A stretch of 30,606 bases of DNA from Gammaproteobacteria bacterium UBA7449 (lineage in GTDB: Bacteria; Pseudomonadota; Gammaproteobacteria; Pseudomonadales; Pseudohongiellaceae): assembly GCA_002477465.1 (NCBI GenBank), contig DLPV01000030.1, positions 15,361 to 45,966 on the forward strand. Reading direction: 5' to 3'. The first letter of the stretch is position 1. Each line of letters starts with the position of its first letter. Below are positions 23,725 to 30,606 of the stretch, piece by piece. Below the pieces are notes generated by a model, which had not been told where the DNA came from, did not search any database, and saw only the letters and a program-made list of their open reading frames with translations. The position numbers and the translations under genes were made by a program.

Positions 23725-24591
23725 TCACTCAATATTCTGAATCTGTTCGCGCATTTGCTCGATCAACACTTTCATCTCTACCGCGCCACGCGTGGATTCT
23801 ACAACAATGGATTTAGATGACAGGGTATTGGCTTCCCGATTTAACTCCTGCATCAAAAAATCGAGACGACGACCTTTTTGCCCAGATGCTTTTAATACGC
23901 GCTCAACCTCACCGAGGTGAGAATCTAGTCGATCTAATTCTTCGTCCACATCGGCCTTTTGTGCCAACAGGGCAATCTCCTGCTCCAGTCGGGTTGGCTC
24001 AAGCTCGACCTGTAAATCCTGCAATTTATCATGCAGGGATTGCCGCTGCGCAATGAGAATTTGCGGCATCTTCTCCCGCAATGTGGCCACCAGCTCTCTG
24101 ATGGAATCGATGCGCTGTTGCAGGAACCCCTCGAGATCGTTGCCTTCGCGTTCGCGGGTTGCAATGAGGTCACCTAGGGCTTGCCGAAACAAACTCAGCG
24201 CGGCCGACTCCAAAGCGTCATTGTCTAGCTGCTGCTCGGCAATGACCCCAGGCCAGCGCAGCAGCTCCATGCTGTTTAGTGGACGCTGCTCACCCAGCAG
24301 CTGCTGAATGTTCCGGTTGGCTTGCAATAGCTGCTGCACCAGTTCTTCGTTGATGGCAATAGAACCACCGCTGCCTTCTTGCGCGTTATAGCGTAGCTGA
24401 CACTCAACCTTGCCGCGCGACATACTTTTGCGAACCTGCTCTCGTATTTGGTTTTCAAGGCCGCGAAAGATGTCGGGTAATCTCACACTGGTTTCCAGGT
24501 AGCGGTGATTTACCGAACGGATTTCCCAGGTAAGGGATCCCCACTCCTGCTCAGATTGCTGCCGGGTGAAGGCAGTCATGCTTGATGTCAT
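23725..24591 (-). CDS. yicC: YicC family endoribonuclease
   Basis: A 288-residue YicC protein (E. coli 287), a family shown to be an endoribonuclease involved in small-RNA turnover. It begins MTSSMTAFTRQQ, continues EIRSVNHRYLETSVRLPD, and ends with the conserved GRRLDFLMQELNREANTLSSKS followed by VEMKVLIEQMREQIQNIE. It is divergent from rph across 145 bp and precedes gmk by 4 bp, so yicC and gmk should form one transcript. Confidence 0.95.
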   Translation of the reverse strand: MTSSMTAFTRQQSEQEWGSLTWEIRSVNHRYLETSVRLPDIFRGLENQIREQVRKSMSRGKVECQLRYNAQEGSGGSIAINEELVQQLLQANRNIQQLLGEQRPLNSMELLRWPGVIAEQQLDNDALESAALSLFRQALGDLIATREREGNDLEGFLQQRIDSIRELVATLREKMPQILIAQRQSLHDKLQDLQVELEPTRLEQEIALLAQKADVDEELDRLDSHLGEVERVLKASGQKGRRLDFLMQELNREANTLSSKSIVVESTRGAVEMKVLIEQMREQIQNIE

Positions 24592-24736
24592 TGCTTAGGC
24601 CCTGATTTAGCGTGGGCCTATTCTATCCCAACTAGGCTGAGTGCGCAGGAGATATTGCCAGTCTCAGCGATGGTCTTGACTGCGGATTTCACGCATAATC
24701 CCGGCCTTCCAAACCTCATTCGATCAAGCGAGTCAC
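24592..24736. promoter_or_regulatory. Divergent yicC/rph control region with inverted repeat
   Basis: A perfect TAGGCCC (24596-24602) / GGGCCTA (24614-24620) inverted repeat lies just before the yicC start. A TAGAAT on the minus strand (24625-24620) that could be the yicC -10 touches its outer end. The repeat could be an operator or a leader hairpin. For rph, TTGACT and CATAAT are both present but spaced 12 bp apart, so that promoter is not resolved. Confidence 0.4.
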
Positions 24737-25462
24737 ATGTCACAATCTATACGCCCGAGTCAGCGTAATCCTGACCAACTACGCGAAGTTAAAATCACAC
24801 GACACTACACAAAACATGCCGAGGGCTCGGTGCTGGTAGAGTTTGGAGATACCAAGGTGCTGTGCACGGCTTCAGTGGAAAATTCAGTGCCACGGTTTCT
24901 ATCTGGCTCAGGCCAGGGATGGGTCACAGCAGAGTACGGCATGCTGCCCCGCTCCACCGGAAGTCGCATGGACAGAGAAGCAGCCCGCGGCAAACAATCC
25001 GGTAGAACTCAGGAGATTCAAAGGCTGATTGGACGTGCGCTACGAGCCGCAGTTGACCTTAAGGCGCTGGGTGAACATACCATCAAGATTGACTGTGATG
25101 TGATCCAGGCAGATGGCGGCACTAGAACGGCATCCATTACCGGGGCCTGTGTTGCGCTGGTGGACGCATTGACTTACCTCTGTGAAAACAAGAAGCTGGA
25201 AACAAGCCCGTTGCGACAGCTCGTGGCTTCAATTTCAGTCGGTGTTTATAAGGGGCAACCGGTTCTGGATCTGGATTATGCGGAGGACTCGAATGCAGAA
25301 ACGGATATGAATGTGGTGATGACTGAGGCCGGGGGGTTTATCGAACTGCAGGGAACCGGCGAAGACGGTGAGTTCACTCACGACCAACTCAATGCAATGG
25401 TGGCGCTGGCAGAAGCAGGTATTCAGCAACTGCTTGCCGCGCAGAAAGCCAGCCTGGCCTGA
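24737..25462 (+). CDS. rph: Ribonuclease PH
   Basis: A 241-residue phosphate-dependent 3'-5' exoribonuclease (E. coli 238) that trims tRNA precursors. Conserved elements include RPSQRNPDQLREVKI, the EYGMLPRSTGSRMDREAARGKQSGRTQEIQRLIGR phosphate/RNA-binding stretch, and VIQADGGTRTASITGA with DLDYAEDSNAETDMN. The gene appears intact, unlike the frameshifted rph of E. coli K-12. pyrE follows 28 bp downstream on the same strand. Confidence 0.97.
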   Translation: MSQSIRPSQRNPDQLREVKITRHYTKHAEGSVLVEFGDTKVLCTASVENSVPRFLSGSGQGWVTAEYGMLPRSTGSRMDREAARGKQSGRTQEIQRLIGRALRAAVDLKALGEHTIKIDCDVIQADGGTRTASITGACVALVDALTYLCENKKLETSPLRQLVASISVGVYKGQPVLDLDYAEDSNAETDMNVVMTEAGGFIELQGTGEDGEFTHDQLNAMVALAEAGIQQLLAAQKASLA

Positions 25463-25490
25463 GCTGGGCTTGATCAATTAGGAATTCAGC

Positions 25491-26138
25491 ATGAAAGACT
25501 TTCAGAAAGATTTTCTGGAATTTGTAATCGCTAATAACATTCTTCGCTTCGGTGAATTCACTCTGAAGTCTGGGCGTGTCAGCCCATATTTTTTTAATGC
25601 AGGTCTGTTTAACACCGGTTCAAAACTCGCGTTCCTGGCGAATTGCTATGCGGCAGCTATCGCTGACCTGGAAACAGATTACGACGTGCTGTTTGGCCCC
25701 GCCTATAAGGGTATACCACTCGCTGCAACCACCGCGCTTGCTCTGGCGACCCAACACGGTATCGACAAACCCTACTGTTTCAATCGCAAGGAAGCGAAAG
25801 CTCATGGCGAAGGGGGCTCGATTGTTGGAGCGGAGCTGCGGGGCCGCGTGCTTATTATCGATGATGTGATAACTGCCGGCACTGCGGTTCGAGAAGCGGT
25901 GGAAATTATTCAAGGTGCTGGCGCTGAGTTGGCCAGTATCGCAGTGGCCATGGATCGCCAGGAGAAGGGCACTGGTTCAAGTTCAGCGATTCAGGAAATC
26001 GAACAGGCTTATGGTATTGAGATTGCCCACATTATCAGTCTGCAGAACATCATCGACTTTCTGCAAGCGGCTGATGATAGTGCGCTAAGCGAGCATTTAC
26101 CCGCGGTGGAAAAATACCGGGAAAAGTATGGGGTTTAG
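25491..26138 (+). CDS. pyrE: Orotate phosphoribosyltransferase
   Basis: A 215-residue enzyme (E. coli 213) that makes orotidine 5'-monophosphate from orotate and PRPP in pyrimidine synthesis. The PRPP loop VLIIDDVITAGTA lies at about 120-132. The N-terminal FTLKSGRVSPYFFNAG and FGPAYKGIPLA are standard, and the flexible-loop KEAKAHGEGGSIVG is intact. It is downstream of rph, as in many gammaproteobacteria, and its stop overlaps the slmA stop by 4 bp on the opposite strand, leaving no room for a terminator. An attenuator like that of E. coli was not seen in the 28-bp rph-pyrE gap. Confidence 0.97.
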   Translation: MKDFQKDFLEFVIANNILRFGEFTLKSGRVSPYFFNAGLFNTGSKLAFLANCYAAAIADLETDYDVLFGPAYKGIPLAATTALALATQHGIDKPYCFNRKEAKAHGEGGSIVGAELRGRVLIIDDVITAGTAVREAVEIIQGAGAELASIAVAMDRQEKGTGSSSAIQEIEQAYGIEIAHIISLQNIIDFLQAADDSALSEHLPAVEKYREKYGV

Positions 26139-26758
26139 GCGCTGGATGCAGTTGCTGTTGCCGTAAATGGCGTGAGCAGCTGACTGCTGAGAAACTCCCA
26201 CTGCAAGTCCCAGTGCTCCAGCGGAGAATCATTAAACTCGCTGCGTACAAACTGGACCAGGCGCCCCTCACAGCAGGCAAGCAGTAAATTCGCCAGCGCT
26301 GCCGCGGAAACGGCTGGCTTGAGATTTTCCCTGATCTGGGCCTCTCGCAGCACTTGTTTCAGCTGAGCTTCCAATCGACTGAAAAACTGGGCAATGCGCT
26401 CACGCAGGCGCTCGGTTTCACCAGCCAGGGCGTCACCGGTCAGCAGGCGCGTCATGCCGGGGTTCTTGTCAGAAAAAGTGAGCAACAGGGTCAAAATCTT
26501 GTGACAGCGCACTTCGGCGCTGGCTTCTTCTTTTAATATGCGGGAGATGCGCTGGAACAGCGTGTCCTCAATAAACTTTATCAGTCCCTCGAACATTCTG
26601 GCCTTGCTGGGGAAATGTCGATAAAGGGCTGCCTCTGAGACCCCGACCTCTTTCGCCAGCGCAGCGGTGGTGATGCGTTCACCCGGAGCTGCTTCCAACA
26701 TGCGCGCAAGTGCATGCAGGATCTGGTCTTTTCTAGAGATTTTGTTGGTATTTTCCAT
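26135..26758 (-). CDS. slmA: Nucleoid occlusion factor SlmA
   Basis: A 207-residue TetR-family protein (E. coli 198) that binds specific DNA sites and blocks FtsZ polymerisation over the nucleoid. The N-terminal helix-turn-helix is at about 29-52 (ITTAALAKEVGVSEAALYRHFPSKARMFEG). The C-terminal part with LLLTFSDKNPGMTRLLTGDAL is characteristic of SlmA rather than of general TetR repressors. It follows argB by 32 bp on the plus map but is transcribed in the same direction, upstream of nothing else: it ends convergently on pyrE. Confidence 0.93.
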   Translation of the reverse strand: MENTNKISRKDQILHALARMLEAAPGERITTAALAKEVGVSEAALYRHFPSKARMFEGLIKFIEDTLFQRISRILKEEASAEVRCHKILTLLLTFSDKNPGMTRLLTGDALAGETERLRERIAQFFSRLEAQLKQVLREAQIRENLKPAVSAAALANLLLACCEGRLVQFVRSEFNDSPLEHWDLQWEFLSSQLLTPFTATATASSA

Positions 26759-26790
26759 AAATCATAATGCGCCAGATAATAAGGGCCTGG

Positions 26791-27699
26791 CTATGCTTTG
26801 CCCAAGCCGGCTTGAGTAATAAGTGTCCCCACGCCCTCGTTGGTAAAAATTTCCAGCAGTACGGCGTGCTCCACCCTGCCATCTATAATATGGGCGCTGG
26901 TGACTCCACCTTTAACTGCCTTAAGGGCACATTCCACCTTAGGCAACATACCCCCTTGTAAGGTCTTATCGGCAATTAACTTGGCAACTTGCCTAACGCT
27001 GAGCCCGGTCAGGACTTTGCCCTTCTTGTTCTGCACGCCAGCTACATTCGTGAGCAGCATCAGTTTTTCAGCTCCCAGCACGCGGGCAATCTCGCCGGCT
27101 ACTGAATCCGCATTAATGTTATAGCTGGCGCCCGTCTCATCTGTGCCAATAGGCGCGATAACCGGGATGAAATCACTGTCCTTCATGACTTCCAGTACCT
27201 CGGTATTAATGCTGACCACTTCGCCCACCTGGCCGATATCGACTATATCCAGGTTCTGATTGGCGCCCTTGCGGCGCAGACGCAGCTTCTTCGCCTTGAT
27301 CAGATTGCCATCTTTGCCGGTAACTCCGACTGCCTTACCCTGATTTTTATTGAGTAGATTGACTATTTCCTTGTTGACCAGTCCACCCAGCACCATTTCA
27401 ACGACATCCATAGTCTGACTATCGGTCACGCGCAGACCATCAATGAAATTGGATTCGATATTGAGTTTCTGTAAGAGCTCGCCAATTTGTGGCCCGCCGC
27501 CGTGAACTACGATGGGATTCATGCCAACCAGTTTCATTAGCACAATGTCACGGGCGAAACTGTTTTTCAGTTTATCGTCTACCATGGCGTTGCCGCCGTA
27601 CTTCACTACTACCGTTCTACCAGTGAATTTTTGAATGTACGGTAAGGCTTCGGTTAAAACCCTGGCGATCTTCTTGGCATTATCTATTGGTAACGACAT
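26791..27699 (-). CDS. argB: Acetylglutamate kinase
   Basis: A 302-residue amino-acid kinase that phosphorylates N-acetylglutamate, the second step of arginine synthesis. VVKYGGNAMVD at 31-41, VVHGGGPQIGELL and NINADSVAGEIA are the ATP- and substrate-binding motifs. The length and the N-terminal helix preceding KYGGNAM match the long, arginine-sensitive Pseudomonas type, not the shorter E. coli form (258), so feedback inhibition by arginine is expected. It starts 8 bp after the algC stop. Confidence 0.96.
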   Translation of the reverse strand: MSLPIDNAKKIARVLTEALPYIQKFTGRTVVVKYGGNAMVDDKLKNSFARDIVLMKLVGMNPIVVHGGGPQIGELLQKLNIESNFIDGLRVTDSQTMDVVEMVLGGLVNKEIVNLLNKNQGKAVGVTGKDGNLIKAKKLRLRRKGANQNLDIVDIGQVGEVVSINTEVLEVMKDSDFIPVIAPIGTDETGASYNINADSVAGEIARVLGAEKLMLLTNVAGVQNKKGKVLTGLSVRQVAKLIADKTLQGGMLPKVECALKAVKGGVTSAHIIDGRVEHAVLLEIFTNEGVGTLITQAGLGKA

Positions 27700-27707
27700 T
27701 TTTCCGC

Positions 27708-29096
27708 TCAGAAATCGAGTTCAATGCTGTTATCTGCGCTGTGAATCAAAGCTTTAAACTTCTGCTGAATTTGGTCCAAAGCAGCCTCGGTGGTTGCCTC
27801 GAATCTTAATAACAGCGCGGCGCTGGTATTTGAGGCACGCACCAGCCCCCAGCCGTCTTGGTATTCGATACGTAGGCCATCAATTAAAATTTTTCGACCT
27901 TCGCTGGATTCCGCGCAGCTGAGAATCTTTTCCATCAACTCAAACTTGTATTCATCGGAAACGGATAGCTTGATCTCTTCAGTTGAAATGAGTCCAGGCA
28001 GCTCCGCAAAAACCTGGCTGCTGCTGAGATCGCCTCGCGCAAGCACTTCCAGCACACGGGCGGCGGTATAGAGGCCATCGTCGAAACCGAACCAGCGATC
28101 CTTGATAAAGATATGGGCAGCATACTCGCCGCCAAGCGGCGCGCCCGTTTTTGCCATCTGTTGCTTCATGAAAGAGTGCCCACTCTTATGCATGACCGGT
28201 TTAAGTCCCAGCGACTCCACCATGCGGGCAAGCTCTCGGCTACATTTCACATCGAATACGATCGTTTCGCCCTGATACTTGTCAGCAATGCTCTGGATCA
28301 GCAGCATGAGTAATCTGTCTGCAGCGATTACTTCTCCGGTATCTGTCACGACCCCAACCCGGTCACCGTCGCCATCGAAGGCGATGCCGAGGTCTGCTTT
28401 CTCGGCCAGCACGCGCTGTCGCAGGGCTGTCAGGTTCGAAGAGACCGTAGGGTCTGGATGATGGTCGGGAAATGCGCCATCAATATCGCAATAAAGCGGG
28501 ATCACATCGCAACCCAGGCGCTCAAACAGCTGCGGGGCAACCGTTGCAGGAACGGCATGCCCGCAATCTATTACTATTTTCATCCGGCGCTGCAGGCTCA
28601 GTCGTTGACCAACCTCTTCGATGTAGCGATCAACTATCGGCTCCTGCCGGTAATCCCCTGCGCCAAAGTGAAGCTGGCTACTGTCAATACGAGCGCGAAT
28701 ATTCTGAATCTGGTTAGCAGCCAGCGAAGTCTTGCGGAATACTATTTTGAGGCCATTGTAATTGGCTGGATTATGGCTGGCTGTCAGCATGACGCCCGAG
28801 TCGATATCGGAGAAGTGAGTTGCGAAATACAGCAGCGGCGTTGGCACCATGCCAAGATCCACTACGTTTATGCCAGACTGCCGCAGCCCCGCAACAAGGG
28901 CTTCTGACAAGAGCGGACTGGACAACCTTCCATCCCGCGCAACCAGTAAAGAGCTGATGCCGAGGTCAATTGCCTCGCTGCCGATTGCCTGACTGATCAA
29001 CGCGACGTTGTCCGCATTCAGCTGTTGATCAACGACACCGCGAATGTCATAGGCGCGAAAGATCGCGGGTGGAATGGGACGATTGAGATTGCTCAT
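27708..29096 (-). CDS. algC: Phosphomannomutase/phosphoglucomutase AlgC
   Basis: A 462-residue alpha-D-phosphohexomutase, the size of Pseudomonas AlgC (463), which interconverts mannose or glucose 1- and 6-phosphates for lipopolysaccharide and exopolysaccharide precursors. The phosphoserine loop TASHNPANYNG (Ser107), the Mg loop DGDGDR (241-246) and the C-terminal phosphate-binding RASNTSAALLLRFEA are present. The sugar-binding loop reads GGEYAAH (322-328) instead of the usual GGEMSGH, so the Ser that contacts substrate hydroxyls (Ser327 in P. aeruginosa by alignment) is Ala326. It lies 61 bp after coaBC and 8 bp before argB. Confidence 0.93.
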   Translation of the reverse strand: MSNLNRPIPPAIFRAYDIRGVVDQQLNADNVALISQAIGSEAIDLGISSLLVARDGRLSSPLLSEALVAGLRQSGINVVDLGMVPTPLLYFATHFSDIDSGVMLTASHNPANYNGLKIVFRKTSLAANQIQNIRARIDSSQLHFGAGDYRQEPIVDRYIEEVGQRLSLQRRMKIVIDCGHAVPATVAPQLFERLGCDVIPLYCDIDGAFPDHHPDPTVSSNLTALRQRVLAEKADLGIAFDGDGDRVGVVTDTGEVIAADRLLMLLIQSIADKYQGETIVFDVKCSRELARMVESLGLKPVMHKSGHSFMKQQMAKTGAPLGGEYAAHIFIKDRWFGFDDGLYTAARVLEVLARGDLSSSQVFAELPGLISTEEIKLSVSDEYKFELMEKILSCAESSEGRKILIDGLRIEYQDGWGLVRASNTSAALLLRFEATTEAALDQIQQKFKALIHSADNSIELDF

Positions 29097-29157
29097 CGTG
29101 GTAGGTACTGCTGTGTTCCTGCGCGCGGTCTTAGTGCCAGACTCTAATCGTTGCCAT

Positions 29158-30366
29158 TTAACCAGCGTGCCCTTTCGAGATCGCTTTGAGTTGTTCAGCG
29201 ATCAGAGACAGCATAGCTCGTGCCACGGTGTGCTTGTTACCGGGGCCAAGCTCTTGCTGGCCATCCTTAGTGAGCGCGGTGACCGCGACGCTGTCGCTAT
29301 TAAAAGTGTCGGTTGCGTGGTTTGCGAACAGCAGATCCAGGCCCTTGCGCTCAAGTTTTTCCTGGCCGTTGGCCACTACGTTTTCTGTCTCAGCTGCAAA
29401 GCCTGCAACAAACGGCCTGGCAGAGTGCTCGGAAACACTGCTGATGATGTCTGGATTCTTCACCAGCTTAATCACCATCTCCGCTTCCGTTTTCTTGATC
29501 TTCTCGTTAGCCACTGCAGTCGGCCGATAGTCAGCGACGGCCGCGACGCCGATAAACACATCGGCGCTTGCTACAGCCGCCATCACCGCGGCGTACATTT
29601 CTTCGGCGCTCTCTACATCAATGCGCTCAACCGACTCGGGTGTACTCAGCTGCACAGGACCGCTTACCAGGGTAACTTTGGCGCCTTCGGCAGCGGCTTC
29701 AGCCGCAAGCGCGTAAGCCATCTTGCCGGAGCTGTGATTGCTGATGAATCGAACCGGATCAATGGCTTCCCGGGTGGGCCCGCCGGTGATCAAGAACCGT
29801 TTGCCAGCAAGCTTGCTGGCTTCAAACATGCTGGCGCAATGGGTGGCGATCTCATCAGGCTCGATCATTCGGCCCAGACCAACGTCGCCGCAGGCCTGCT
29901 CACCAGATCCCGGCCCCCACACGTGCACGCCGCGCTGGCGCAGTAATTCTAGATTCGCTTGGGTGCCAGTATCTCCCCACATGGCCTGATTCATCGCCGG
30001 CGCAACAGCGATCGGCGCCACGCTTGCCAGCACCAGGGTAGTAAGCAGATCGTCGGCCTGGGCGTGCGCCATGCGCGCAATAAAATCGGCGGTTGCCGGC
30101 GCTATGACCACCAGGTCCGCCCAGCGCGCCAGCTCGATATGCCCCATGGCAGCCTCGGTCTCGCTATCCAGCAGACCCAGGTGGACACGGTTGCCGGATA
30201 AGGCCTGCATGGTCAGGGGTGTAATAAATTCTGTCGCCGCCGGAGTCATGGCGATCCTTACCTCGGCGCCGGCCTTAACCAGGGTGCGCGTGAGTTCGGC
30301 ACTCTTATAGGCGGCGATGCCACCGGTAATGCCCAAAAGGATGCGTTTGTTAGTAAGGCTTAACAT
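29158..30366 (-). CDS. coaBC: Bifunctional CoaBC (4'-phosphopantothenoylcysteine synthetase/decarboxylase)
   Basis: A 402-residue enzyme catalysing two steps of coenzyme A synthesis (E. coli 406). The N-terminal CoaC flavoprotein half has the catalytic His76 in GHIELA, PAMNQAMW at 123-130 and Cys159 in GEQACGDVGLGRM. The C-terminal CoaB half begins near 190 with ITGGPTREAIDPVRFISNHSSG-type sequence and carries VAAVADYRP and KIKK. The ATG has AAGGG 5 nt upstream. It is divergent from radC. In E. coli and Pseudomonas, dut follows directly; here algC follows instead. Confidence 0.97.
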   Translation of the reverse strand: MLSLTNKRILLGITGGIAAYKSAELTRTLVKAGAEVRIAMTPAATEFITPLTMQALSGNRVHLGLLDSETEAAMGHIELARWADLVVIAPATADFIARMAHAQADDLLTTLVLASVAPIAVAPAMNQAMWGDTGTQANLELLRQRGVHVWGPGSGEQACGDVGLGRMIEPDEIATHCASMFEASKLAGKRFLITGGPTREAIDPVRFISNHSSGKMAYALAAEAAAEGAKVTLVSGPVQLSTPESVERIDVESAEEMYAAVMAAVASADVFIGVAAVADYRPTAVANEKIKKTEAEMVIKLVKNPDIISSVSEHSARPFVAGFAAETENVVANGQEKLERKGLDLLFANHATDTFNSDSVAVTALTKDGQQELGPGNKHTVARAMLSLIAEQLKAISKGHAG

Positions 30367-30507
30367 GAGAACCCTTGAATAATGCGGACTGCTACGCTCG
30401 GCCGAAGCGGGAGAGCTAGACTAGCAGGTCGAAAACCGGCGCGCAATTTGCCCATAATATAGGTGTTTCTTCGGAGCTCAACTAAGCTCATGGCTGCCAG
30501 GTGAGGA
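30367..30507. promoter_or_regulatory. Divergent coaBC/radC intergenic region
   Basis: About 140 bp that must contain promoters in both directions. CATAAT (30453-30458) is a plausible -10 for radC, with a weak TCGAAA (30429-30434) 18 bp upstream. GAGCT (30474-30478) and AGCTC (30485-30489) form a small hairpin in the likely radC leader. No LexA box was recognised. Confidence 0.35.
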
Positions 30508-30513
30508 ATGAGT

Positions 30514-30606
30514 ATGCCAATAAATCAGTGGCCAGGAGCGGAGCGTCCCCGGGAGAAACTTCTTGCTGGAACTGCAGCGGAGCTAAGCGATGCGGAAGTG
30601 CTGGCA
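30514..30606 (+). CDS. radC: DNA repair protein RadC (5' part only)
   Basis: The first 31 residues of RadC run off the window edge. MPINQWPGAERPREKLL followed by AAELSDAEVLA matches the conserved RadC N-terminus (the helix-hairpin-helix lead-in). RadC is a JAB1/MPN-fold protein whose repair role is disputed. Two ATGs are possible (30508 and 30514); GAGGA at 30503-30507 is 6 nt from the second, which is preferred. The divergent coaBC/radC arrangement is standard in gammaproteobacteria. Confidence 0.92.
   Translation, partial: MPINQWPGAERPREKLLAGTAAELSDAEVLA

Noticed and set aside
29074..29946. 290-codon frame opposite coaBC
   Set aside because: CoaBC is certain on the minus strand; the plus-frame translation has no domain and biased, shadow-like composition.

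Overview
This window is chromosomal DNA of a gammaproteobacterium, probably an aquatic or marine member of the Pseudomonadales/Cellvibrionales side of the class. That rests on gene content and order: radC / coaBC-algC-argB-slmA facing rph-pyrE, then yicC-gmk-rpoZ-spoT-ridA-recG and ubiA. This is a mix of the pseudomonad arrangement (algC-argB after coaBC) and the enterobacterial one (slmA beside pyrE). UvrD, SpoT, SlmA, YaaA and RidA all read as gammaproteobacterial orthologues. I cannot fix the genus.

Left part (1-8.8 kb), accessory. Bases 1-351 hold no credible gene but contain a 95-bp nested palindromic element. A VOC-fold protein follows. On the minus strand comes a likely three-gene unit: a Tat-signal TldD homologue, a TldE/PmbA homologue, and a secreted six-blade tectonin-type beta-propeller. 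Divergent from it is a lipoprotein sulfatase. Next, on the minus strand, is a compact unit of a DUF4265-like protein, yaaA and a DUF938 methyltransferase.

Middle part (8.8-16.4 kb). A small three-helix membrane protein precedes TRAP transporter genes dctQ and dctM and a YciA-type acyl-CoA thioesterase. The thioesterase is broken into two frames exactly at a canonical A AAA AAG slippery heptamer. The matching TRAP receptor (a lipoprotein DctP of the 2-oxoacid type) lies on the opposite strand just after uvrD. Divergent from uvrD is glutaryl-CoA dehydrogenase (gcdH).

Right part (16.4-30.6 kb), core housekeeping: ubiA; two small unknown genes coupled to the end of recG; recG, ridA, spoT, rpoZ, gmk and yicC on the minus strand; rph-pyrE on the plus strand; slmA, argB, algC and coaBC on the minus strand; and the start of radC on the plus strand at the window edge. 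These genes serve stringent response, nucleotide supply, RNA processing, DNA repair, CoA synthesis, arginine synthesis and division-site control. The usual dut gene between coaBC and algC is missing.

No rRNA, tRNA, CRISPR array, insertion sequence, integrase or phage gene was seen. Several operon ends carry strong hairpins without a U-tract. The observations most worth checking are the thioesterase frameshift, the Tat-TldD/TldE/tectonin unit and the palindromic element at the left edge.
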